From Oryzias latipes (Eukaryota > Chordata > Actinopteri > Beloniformes > Adrianichthyidae): DNA of 64,000 bases. The notes under the pieces were generated by a model. That model saw nothing but the letters and a program-made list of their open reading frames with translations. It searched no databases and had not been told where the DNA came from. How positions within the stretch are numbered: the stretch's first letter is position 1; every line of letters starts with the position of its first letter. Below are positions 23,419 through 35,400 of the stretch, in pieces. A program made the position numbers and the translations under genes. The stretch lies in assembly GCF_002234675.1 (NCBI RefSeq), contig NC_019860.2, forward strand, positions 11,468,586-11,532,585. The letters run 5' to 3'.

Positions 23419-26400
23419 ATGGCTGAGATAGGGAAAGGGGTGACCGCCGGAAAATTGGCCAGCAACGTGCAGAAGAGGCTGAGCCGGGCGCAAGAAAAGG
23501 TAGGAGACGGATGAAACCGGATCCCTTCACTTTGCACTGTCAAACAGCAGCAGTAGTCCCACTGATACCAGCGAGGTGACCGGAGCAGGTAATGGGAGGC
23601 GCAGACGCACAAACCCAGGAAGGAGATCATTTCAACTGGATTCAGACAGAACTGCAGGGGGGGTTGGGTTCAAAAACCACTTGTAGTTTGTTTAAGAAGT
23701 TCAATCTACATAATTGTTCAAACTTACATGATCGGTGTTAAAATAGATGAATAACACCACCAGAAAAGTTTGATCCTCAGCTCAAAAACAAAAAAAAAAT
23801 CCTTTTAGGGTCATAATTTCCGTTGAAAGTATAGATTCTAATTTTTAGTTGCATGTTTTCTTTATAATTTTAAGTCAAAATTGTCTCCAGCTATTTCTTC
23901 CAGCCTCTAACCTACTCTTAATCCCTGCCCTGTCTTAAAAAAGGAAAGGGGAAAAAGTTGTATTTCTTTTAGCTCAGATTTCCATAAAAATATCTCAAAT
24001 TTGGAACACACATCAAAGCTGATGTTTTCCGCCCATTGCATAATGTCACCAAAGCAACAACAATATTCGTAGTGAGTCAGTGGAGCTCCTAAAATTCACC
24101 ATTTCTACATGTAAATTATTATCTTTAGTTTCTTTATGCATATAAAATATTTTGTTTGTAGTATCAAATATATTTTTGGGGTGACTGAGGTCTTTTATTT
24201 TTTCTAATTTTCATTGACAAAAGCAAATGTTTAAACGTTTGGGGGGGGGGGGCAGGCTAAAAGTGACTAAAGGAAACCTGATCATCAGCATGTGTTGGAC
24301 TCTGAGTTATTATTGTCTGGTCTAATCACTCCTGCTGCTTAAGCCTGCAGGGGCTGGGCGCTCCTCCTCCTTCTTTTCACATTCCACCATCCATTTTAGA
24401 AGAACATAAACACTCACCTGAGCACAGGTGTTAGCTCACCTTTGCACTAATAGTTTGCATGATTGAATGAATGAAAGATTTCACACTAGTTGGTTTAAAG
24501 GCATAAGTATGCGTTCGTGAACACTATCTGTTTTGTGTGCATGTTGACATGTGGACATTTCTGCGGCTAGCAGGTGTGTTGATAATATTTGAGTGTGTGT
24601 GAACAGGCCCCGCCCTTTTTGTACTACATTTGAACCGTACCGTAACGATAAACAACCAGTAAACCTGCCTGCTCTATGCTGCTTCATGGTCTTACCCCCC
24701 TTCCCCTCCTATTATCACCCTCCTACCCCCCCCTCTCTCTAACGTCCCTCTCTCTTGTTCCCCTCTTTCCTTTTCCGTCCGGTCCAACACCAAAGATTTT
24801 CAAACATGATTGAAATTAATAAAGTTTGGCCTCAATTACAAAAGGGGTTTATTCAGACATACCTTTGGTTTGTCTGAAGATGAATAACCCCTCTTGTTAG
24901 AATAAAATATGTCCAACACAAGAGGCCCTCAGCTCTCATCTGTTTGCCTAGCTGTTGGACAGGACAAGTTAAAAAAAAAAAAAAAAAAAAAAAAAGCCTG
25001 CAGGGGTTATACCTTGTGATCACCTCAGTGTCACTTCACAAGTGCTGTCACCTGTCTGTTAGAGTTCACGGTTCCATTGAGCCTTTCCTTTTTGCTGTGT
25101 TCAAGCTCCAAGATGCACCTGTCTAACCACTCTATATCTACTATTTTTGTCCATAATATGATCTAAAAGGTTTATGAACCAAGTTCAGTCAGAATAAACT
25201 GCCAAACCGGCCCAACCCAAGGACAGTTTGAGAAAAGCCTTAGTCTTGCTACCCTTATGGGTGGATACGGGGTGTCTGCAGGTGAAAAATCGGCAAATAC
25301 GTATAGGTGGCCTGCACAAAACAAAGTTGTAGACCTTTCTACAGGTATGCTGCAACCTACACTTAATACTGATTGTGATACAGATTTTTCCTTTTTTTGA
25401 CCCCCTAAAAGTCCTGCAGATTGTGCAAGGGGCCTGGTTGTGCTGTTTGTGTGATAAGTACATACTCCTTACATGTAGCCTGACTGGTAGAAATGAGGAA
25501 ATCAGACAATCAGTGTAGTTTGTGTGGACATCCTATGTGTGTCCCATGGAGCACTTGCGTATCACATGCCCACCCAATGTGTGGAGCATTTGTACTGTCA
25601 TTATGGAACCAGTAGGCGCACCTTACTAACGACTAGAGCAGAGGTGGGCACTGAGGGCCGCAGTCCTGCACGTTTTCCAGCATACCCTGCTCTGGCATGT
25701 TCTAATTGGCTGGACACACCTGAACCAGGTAATCAGCCATGAGTAGGGCAAGATTATTGGCTGGACACACCTGAACCAAGTAATCAGCCATGAGTAGGGC
25801 AAGACTATCTGGAAATCATGCAGACACACCGGCCCTCGAGGCCTGGAATTGCCCACCCCTGGACTAGAGTGTGGCGTAGTGGGCACTGTACAAAAGCATC
25901 ACCTGTACATCATCAATTAACGCTATCCTTTTGAATCCTTATAAACATACCCCACCCACAACAATTGTATGCTCCATTTTTAGGACATTCTTTAAGATGG
26001 CCTTGTGAGCCTAAAGTGAACTGCCTGTGTTTCCCTTAAGATGCAGCTGCTCCATTCTAAAAACCTGCAGCACCTGCACAGTTCAACTACTACATGTAAA
26101 ACACACCTGGAAAATATTTATGGTATTCTCCAAGTAAAGTGTATTTTCAACCCATTTGATCAAACCATTTATGGAATATTTATCGAGAACTCTGCACCTA
26201 TCATCAGGTATTTTGTACAATTACTCTTGAGCAAACTGCTCTGATTGTTTCAGGCTGGGTGATTGTTTTTTCTGTTTCTTCTGCAGATTTTCAGAAAGAT
26301 TTAAACAAACACTGTTAGAAGGTAACCTCCTAGCTGTGTGTTTTGGGTTGTTATCTTGCTGGAAGATCCACAACATGCAAATGAGACCAAACTTTCTGAC

Positions 26401-29400
26401 TATAGACATTTTATTCCAGAACGCCTTAATAATCTTGAAATTCTGTAGTATCTTTGACTGATTCAAGATATTCAATATGGTCTATTACTTCATTTATTCT
26501 TCAGATGTGTCTTTCCCTAATAGGTTGTCAGTTTTGTCTAATCAGTCTAAAGGACATTCCTGCAGCAGCTTGTAGTTTGTTGCATTGTGACACGTTTTTT
26601 TTGGATTTACTTTAAACAGCAGGCTTTTCCGATAAAGTCCATAGGGGTTCAAATGACAACAAATAGTCAATTAGTAATATTTGAATGCACCTTGGATTCC
26701 ACCTTTTCTGTCTTTTGTACAGTTTTTTTATTTTATTTTTTTGCATCATTAACATCTTTTTGTAACCAGGAGGGTTTACAGTCTATAGTTCTGGGGATGT
26801 TAAAAGAAAGTATCAAGCAGCTTGGAGAAGGTCTTCCAGTCTTTATCTCTTAAAATGAGTGTGATTATTATGTTCACCTAAGATGACTCCTCCTTTAGAC
26901 AGACTGACTCATTAGAAGTTAAAGGACACCTCTGATACTAAAGAGTTAACATGTTTTTAATCCGTTCTTTAGACATTATTCTTTTGGTATAATGTTACCT
27001 CGTTTTGGAACAGTTATGTTTTAAAACTGATATACAATAATTAAAATCTGTAAACAAGGATTATAGATGTTTTAAATCTGTAAAAATCATCACTACACAG
27101 ATTCTGCACTTTTCTCAGGGAAAAATGTTCACACCTTTCTTTTGTTTGAACTCTGAATGTTCAAACCATAGAAAAATAGGTCCAGTATTGTAGAATATAA
27201 TAAAATTTCTGATTAAATATTTATGAAAATTTGGCAAACCAAACATATTCTGTACAAGAGACGTGGCACAGATGAGATCTATTGACAAGACCTATAGCCA
27301 ATCAGAACACAGAACACTGGGCTATTTAAAAACAAAAAAAAGAACATGCAAAATTGCACAAAAAACATCAGCGATACAGCGTGACTGCAATATAGCTGTT
27401 TTGCAGACAACAGACTGACAACTTATTCAGGGTACACCCTGAAGTAGTTATCAGTCTGTTGTAGAGCCACACATTCACACCTAGGGGCAATATAGAATCA
27501 CCAATTAACCAATGAAGCATCATTTTGGACAGTAGGAGGAAACCGGAGAACCTGGAGAAATGCATGGGGAGAACGGAGAACAGTTTCAATTCAAACTCTG
27601 ATAATAAAAGTTAAAGTTTATTATTGTAATCAGTGAAATAAAAACAATTGCTGCCTTTCATGTTATGAATGTTTGATTTTTCATTTGCCCTTTAAGTCTT
27701 AAAAATAGACTTATGATTTTTAATTGATTTTAGATCAAGTGACACTAAGTTAAATTAATTTTTGATCAGGAACTGAACCAGTGAGCTCGTTCAAGCTTTG
27801 TAAAACACCAATAATACTATTTTGTATTGTAACAGTTTTATTTGGACAGACGGGTAATCAAATCATCAAGCGAAGGCTTGGCCTGCTGATTTAACGTTCT
27901 CACAGCCGTATCTATCCACTGAATGGATTGTGCAAAGCAGGTGCTGTGAGTCAACTGCAGTCCAAAGCCATGTCCGCATTCCCCGCCATCTTAGTGCCAA
28001 AGCTTTTTTAGGAACCAAGCGTATTTGCAGGGAGGTTCTCTACATTCGCAGGAAACAGAGGAATACGAAAGAAGAGATTCATAGACAAATCTTCTCCATT
28101 GAGAACAAAACGATCTCCCCTGCAGTTAACAATCTTACAATTCTGTAAAAAATTACAGAAGTTTATATCAAGCTGGTGATGGATAAAAGTACCACAATAA
28201 ATGCACTTAAACTTCCGGAAACACAATATATGAAGAAACTCCGAAATCTGCACTGTGGTAGGTTTGCTGTTATTGTAAATGTCTTCTTTTGCTTTTAATC
28301 ACTTGAACCAAATTCCGACCCTTGATCGATCATTTAGACAGGGTCATTTTTTTGACGGAGGTAGCAGCAGGGATGGAGCTACAGGGGAGGGTTGGAAAGA
28401 GGGGCAGCTGTAACACACTCTCTACAAACTACTGTAACTCTTCAACCATTTAAGCAATTAACGTAATCCCAATCGATTCTGATGAGGATAAATTGCATCG
28501 GAATCAGCTTGTTTATGTTGAATTTGTAAAAACTATGCTACTGTATAGGGTTACATACCAGCACATATTTGCTTCTCTCCGCTTCGGAATCTGTTGGGAT
28601 TACTGTAATTGGATAAACGGTAAAGAGTTGCTGCAATTCAACAAAACATTAAGACTGAAGCTAAAGCTGCAGTGTTAAAAGGTTCAGCAGGCTTTTTTTT
28701 ACAGTGATGCTAAATGTGATATAGCATCAGATGAAATGATTCTTTCCACATAATTTTATTTTCCATGTGATCAAATTATATTGCTGAACAGTTTCCTTCA
28801 CTAACTTTTTGTTAACAAGAGTAGTGAAGTGTTTAAACAATTAACAAAAATCAGCTGATTCTGATGCATATCAAGCCAAAGCTCCTATTTTTAATATCAG
28901 AATACGGTGGATATTACAGAAATTTCATATACATTCAAAGAATTCCAGTAGTTTGAACAGCATTTTTCGCAGTATCGCAGGTGACATCTCTGGTATTAAA
29001 GGGGTTAACTCTATGGAATTTGGCTGCAGTAACAGAGTGAAGGCGTAAAGCTACGAGCACACCGGGGATGTGATGCGAATTCAAGAACATGCTAAACGCG
29101 TATTCTTAACCCTTGTGCTATCCTAGGCACTTTTACATTGGGAGTTGGGTCATCTAGACCAGTGTTTTTCAACCTTTTTTTGAGCCACGGAACACTTTAA
29201 CCTTGACAGAAATCACGCGGCACACCAGCAATAAAAAAAAAGAAGAAAAAAAAAGGATAACAGCAGTCTGTATTGATCCACAGTCCCTCCATGATCTCGC
29301 ATGCATTTTTATGATAATTGTGGCAGAAAAAGCTGGAAGTTGCAGCTGTTTTTTCAAATAGATGTAATAAAATCTAAGTTAGAAGATTTAAAAACTTTTT

Positions 29401-32400
29401 GATTTGTGTTCGCTGTTGTTTCAAGACCATAAGAGGAGAGACTCGTTGTGCGCCGACACGCTCACGCTGTCACTTTTAACCCAATGCATCATGGGAGAGG
29501 TAGTTAAATAATCAGCCGAATGCAGAAAGACTAGCGTCTCTGAGCTTCATGGTTTTCTTCACTTGTTCCACGGTCTGACACCGGATTCTGTGGAAAGTTA
29601 CACCGCTAAAGACGAGCTTTAGCTTGTATTTTTGTTAGAACTGAGCGACTTTATCAGCAGAATTCAGAGCAAGGAAGTGAAGACTTTAACCACTTCTGAT
29701 TGGTCAGACTGATGACATGTGATTAAGAATCCAAGAATGATTGGTGGAGACAGTTAAAGGGGCGGGACTTTTCAGAAAATGGCTTTAGTTGCTGCTAAAT
29801 CGCGGTACCGTCATTCTTATCAAAATGTTTTCAATAGAATCAAATAAACACAAAGAAATAAGTATTTTATGATCTTTCATATAGCTAATTTTGTAGTGTT
29901 TTATCAGGACCTGTTTGGATGAACAATGAGCTGAAATCCTGGAGATGGAAAATGTTAAATCAGGTAATGAGGACAATTTCCCACGGCACACTTGACCATC
30001 TCCCATGGCACACTAGTGTGCCGCGGCACACTGGTTGAAAAACACTGATCTAGACCCACTAGACAGTGCGCTGAACCTTTTTTCTTCAATGTTTTGTGAT
30101 CTTCACTGGTGTCCATGGATTACATGAAATCCTCTGCACCTTTATCCACCTTTGTCATGGTAGGATTAACACATCAATGTAAGGGTGGAGTCATCTAAGA
30201 AAGCACAAGGGTTAAACACGTTTAGCCCATGGTGTTCACATTGAACAAGTAGGGAGGGGCCACTTCTTCTTTTCTTTTATCTATTACTAGCTCATGTCTG
30301 CCACCTACAGTTAGAAGAATCTTGGTGAAAAATGTCAAAGCCGTGCAAATCAATTAAAACTTGCTCCATGCTTTTCCTTTCACAGCTCTATTTTTAGGTG
30401 AATTAAAGGGGACACCAGTTTTTCCTTGTTTATCGCAGGTGTTATATTCTAAAAAATAAACACACCAACAGATGAAATTGGTAAAGTATGAATACAGCTG
30501 TTTTAAGTTGTTAAACCCCTCACTACACCCACTGCCATGCAATGCCCCAACTTGTAACCACCAGGAGGAATGTGGGGTTCAGTGTCTTCCCCAAGGCAAG
30601 ACATCATTAGGCAGATAAGTTAGGAACCAAGCCTGTGATCTTCCAATGAAAGTTTGGCCGCCTTACCCCTGTATCACAGCTGCTCTAATGGTCATTCGAT
30701 GCTCATCATCACCATCTAACCGCAGAAAATCGGGCCACAGTGATCTCCTGGGTTAAATGTTTCTGAAAATCTGGAGCTTCTTTTGCCGTACAGAAGCAAA
30801 ACTAACCAATCCACACAACATTAACAAAACAGATTATCAAGTGGATTTCTTTTTAGTAGGAAATTATAACTCAACCAGTTTAGTATTTTTAGCTTCCTGC
30901 CATAACAAGTATTACAATTAATTCTACACATTCAAACTACTAAAAACAATTCACAATATTTCCACACAACTCCTTTGAATTAATTGTCCTTTTGTGTGAC
31001 ACGGAAATCAGTGGTTGAACACTGCAGACAAAAAGCAAAGGCATGATTTGCTTGTTGGCTGAGCTGCTGCGAGCAAAAAGGAGGGTCGGAGTATCATCTT
31101 CCCTCTGAAGGCTGGTTAAGGGGGGTTTGGGAGGGGGTAGGAGAGTGAGTTGGCTTCAGCTGTCCTTCTCCTGGCATGCTGCACTCCCTCTGTCACCTTA
31201 AGCATCTCCATTCTATGATCAGCCTGTTTGAACTAGAGACTGGTTTGAATGTGCAACTATCCAACTGGAAGTTTGATTTTTAGTGCCAGTAAATGTTTGT
31301 GACAAGGTTCTTCTTAACGTCAAATACAACTACAAGTGGCTTGACAGAGACTTTTATGCCAGATGCCCTTCCTGACACAACCCTGTATTTTATCCGGGCT
31401 GGGGACAGGTACAGGGAGATCCAGACTTGGGCCCCCTTCTGACTACATAGTTAAGCAGTAATGTGACTGGCTAAGGACCAACACTGGATGAGGCTCATTG
31501 CATCCCCTGGGAAACGAACCCTGGTTTCCCATGTGCCAGTCCTACATGTTGGTCCCAAGCAAAATATAACAATTGTTTCTGTTGGGGTTGTTAGTTAGCC
31601 TCTCGCACAGGCCAATTAAACAAACATTTCATTCTTTTTCACAACAATTTTCTACATATTTCAATTGCAAGTTCAACAGACAAAACTTGAACATAAACCA
31701 AATTTTAGATAATGTCACTTCCTGTTTCTTGGTGTTAATGGACGTATATGACGGTGTGTACTATACCCGGGTTTGAAAGCTTGTGGTGGAAAGAGCTTGT
31801 TGCTGAGTACAATTCTACATAGAACCAAGTATGCATGCTTGGATTCAAACAAAATAAACACAAAAAAATGAAAAAATGTGTGCATGCTTGTGAGAGATGT
31901 GGCTGACAAACTAATAGATTTAAAAAAAATTCAGGCATTGTCCTCCAAACTATTGCGCTGCTTTGTTGAAAAAAAATTTAAGATCCATAATGGAAAAATT
32001 TTAGACCACTTCATAGATATGACTGCACATGATTGGATTCAAAGGACAAGGCCTCTTCGGACAGCTAACATGGCAACCGCCAAGCCAAAACGTAGCCATT
32101 ATGATGCACATTCAAATACAGAATTACAGGACCACCGCCCCTTGGTGGATCAATTATTGCAATAGATGTAATGCGAATACCTCTCATCCCGACTAAAGGC
32201 CCGTACACACCGGGACGAATATTCGCCAGGCGTTATTCGCCAGCGTTTTTCGCCACGTTTTTTGTGTTCACACCCAGGCGATTTTCGCTGACGATGAGCC
32301 GAGCGAACATGCAATTTCATTCCCTGACATTAGATGGCGCTTAATGTAAAACAAAAATACTCCTGTACACAAGGTGGCGCTGCGCAACTTTACGCTTCTT

Positions 32401-35400
32401 AAAGTCGCTTTTCACTCAGAAGAAGGGAGCAAGTATTTACGCGCTTGTTAGAATCATACAAAGAAACATGAATATTTCAAGCACCAGTTGCTCCAACTGG
32501 TGCTTGGTTCTGGGATATTTTAGAATGTACATCATTATTTCTTCGCGGCTGTGTAGATGCAACTTGGCGTCTATCTTCTTCGCTGGTATGTGTGCTCAGC
32601 AAGGCAGTTTTGTGTTTGAGCGCCCCCAAGTTGTGTTTTACTGTAACTTCAGAGGCTCCAGACACGTGTGCAAAAGCGCCATTCTCATTGGTCGAATAAA
32701 TTTCGACGCGACGCGTCAAAAAAAAAAAACGAACCCGAGGCGTTTTTTTTTGACGCTTTGACGCGTGGCATTTTTTCGCGTCGGTGTGCACACTCACATT
32801 GGTGCCCTTTGTTTAGTCACGAGGCGTTAAACGTCGGCGAAAATCGCGCGCGAAATTCGTCCCGGTGTGTACAGGCCTTAAGGAAGAGGAAGAGTTTTCA
32901 TGCAAAGCATTTGACAGGTCTATAACTGAACTTAGTATTTGTACTGATAAACTGTGATTTTAACTGATTACATTTGTCTGTTTCAATATTAGGCCTACAT
33001 GATGCATTACTTAAATATATTAGACATCTCTGCTACTAGTAGACAGCTAAAATATAATATATAGCGTATCCTTGTTTTGCTTGATTTAATTAACTAAAGT
33101 CATGCAATATATATCCATTTCTCTAAAAGATCTGAATGCTACAGAAAACAGTTTTGCATTGACCAAAAGAAAATAGTTGATCCTCTCTTAGATGATTAAA
33201 GACATATCAATGTGATACGGAGTAGTGTACAGTTATATAAGCAGCCAGAATTTGACTAGACTGCCACAAATGCTACAAAATACTTAGTCATTAAAACTTG
33301 ATTAAAGCTGAATGTCAATATTTCGTCATTATTGATGATGTCACCGATCAGTCTGTTCTTTGCTAGTGCAGTTTACCAGTCGATCTTCATTCCAATACTC
33401 ACCTATGGTCATGAGCTCTGGGTCATGACAGAAATAATGAGGACACGAATGCAAGCGGCTGAAAAGAGCTTTCTCCATTTGGTGGCTGGGCACTCCCTGA
33501 GAGATCGGTTTGCGAATCTTTGTCACCCGCGGAGGGCTCGGAGTAGAATCACTTCTCCTCCACATCAGGAGGAGCCAGTTGAGGTTGCTCGGGCAACTTG
33601 TCCGGATGCCTCCTGGATGTCTGGGCAGGTGTTCCAGGCATGTCCCACTGGGCGGAAACCTAGGGGAAGACCTAGGACGTGCTGGAGAGACTAAGTCTCT
33701 CGGCTGGCCTGGAAACGCCTCGGGGTCCCCCCAGAGGAGCTGGAGGAAGTGGCCGGGGCGGGGGAAGTCTGGGCATCTTTGCTCAGACTGCAACCCCAGC
33801 GACCCGGTCCCAGATAAGCGGAAGATGATGGATAAATGGATGGATGTAGTTTTATTGCAAGAGGTTTACATAAATTAAAGGTCTGCAACCTTTAATGCTA
33901 CAAGAGCCATTTGGGCCAGTTTCTTACATGCCTCGCCTCTGCATAAAACAAATTGAATTTCTTTTACTTTAGACAGGAGTAGATATTACCCCACACAAAG
34001 AATCCCAGAATTCTATGCGTACTGTCATACCTATGAACTAATCTATTTCAGCAAGAAATCAGACAAAGTTGCTGAATGATGGTTAGGTTAGTGACCATCT
34101 TTGGCAAACGCAAAGGCGAAAACCTGAGATTCAAAAGCATCAATAAGCTGCTCTGATTTTTACTGGATTACTCATGAAACAGATCTTTGTCACCATCACT
34201 CACATAGCAACATGTGATCGTAATGTCACATAATGCCAGTCAGCTGTGCAAGGAGAAGCACATTTGAAAGATTCTCATCAGATGAATGGGAATGAGTTTG
34301 GGGATGTTGGAGTCCCCTCTCGGTAGAAAGAAGTCTTAATCACCTTTCCCCTGGACTGTAATATCTCTATCAGATGCAGAATTAGAGCAGAATCACACAA
34401 GTCACAAAAAACTTCTGAAAACTGCTCAACAAATACTTTCAATAAAAAAAAAAATCAAGAATATTAGCAAAAGTGAGCACCTGATTTAATCAATGTAACT
34501 TTATATATATATATATATATGAAAAAACGTTTCCTAGACAGAGTTAATGATTCAAACATCTGTACTGGATTCTGCTGAACCTTGCGTCTGTTATTGAATA
34601 TCTGATTCCATTTGTGAACAGATATGTAAAAGATGTATTGCGCTTTTCTTTTGCTTTTATTATGTCATTACATTCTGATCAACTGATATAAAAGTTCAGA
34701 ATTATGTTTTATTATACTTTTTGCAAGAATTATTGTTGGATTTGTAACTTCTATGGAAGCCCTCAGAATGAGAGGATAATTCATTTTGTCTTATTTTTGT
34801 CATGAATGTTCTTCACTGTCAAAAAACTCAAAACATTCTCTAGAGAGAAGGCAACCTAAAGTTGAACCAGAGAACCAGATGCATTTATTCTGGGGTTTAG
34901 GTGACTTTTTATGGAGAAAAACAAACAACAAAACAACCTACAACAATTTGTGACTGAAAAAACAGAAAAAAAGAACAAAATTGCCCTTTTTTAATGTGAA
35001 TTTCTCCAGGAGTAGTTTTGGATCCAATCTAATCAATGCTACCCTGCTTGGCTTCCACACCTGTTCTTCCCTTTCTCCCAACTTGCTTCATGGCTGTGGG
35101 GTGGGCTCAGGGTATATTTATATTTACCCTCACAGACCCTCTTCTTGTCACCCTTAATACCCTGCAAACTGCCTGTGTGTATTTTTGGAGGGTTGAAATC
35201 AAACGCCAGCGGTTAGTGGAAAACTTTAATGATCCCTTGTTCTTTTGCTTTTGTGAGAATTCAATGAATCCCTAACTGAAAAAGAGTCCTCCGTGTACAC
35301 CGAAATGTGCAAGGTCCTCATATAGTTATGTAGACCAGAACATAGACACTCACAGGTCTTCCTTGAAACACATGGAACACTTATCTTTTTTTTCATGCTT

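Noticed and set aside
32468-32925. Overlapping frames of 85-106 codons on both strands
   Set aside because: They lie within the Harbinger-like element and show no transposase or other domain.
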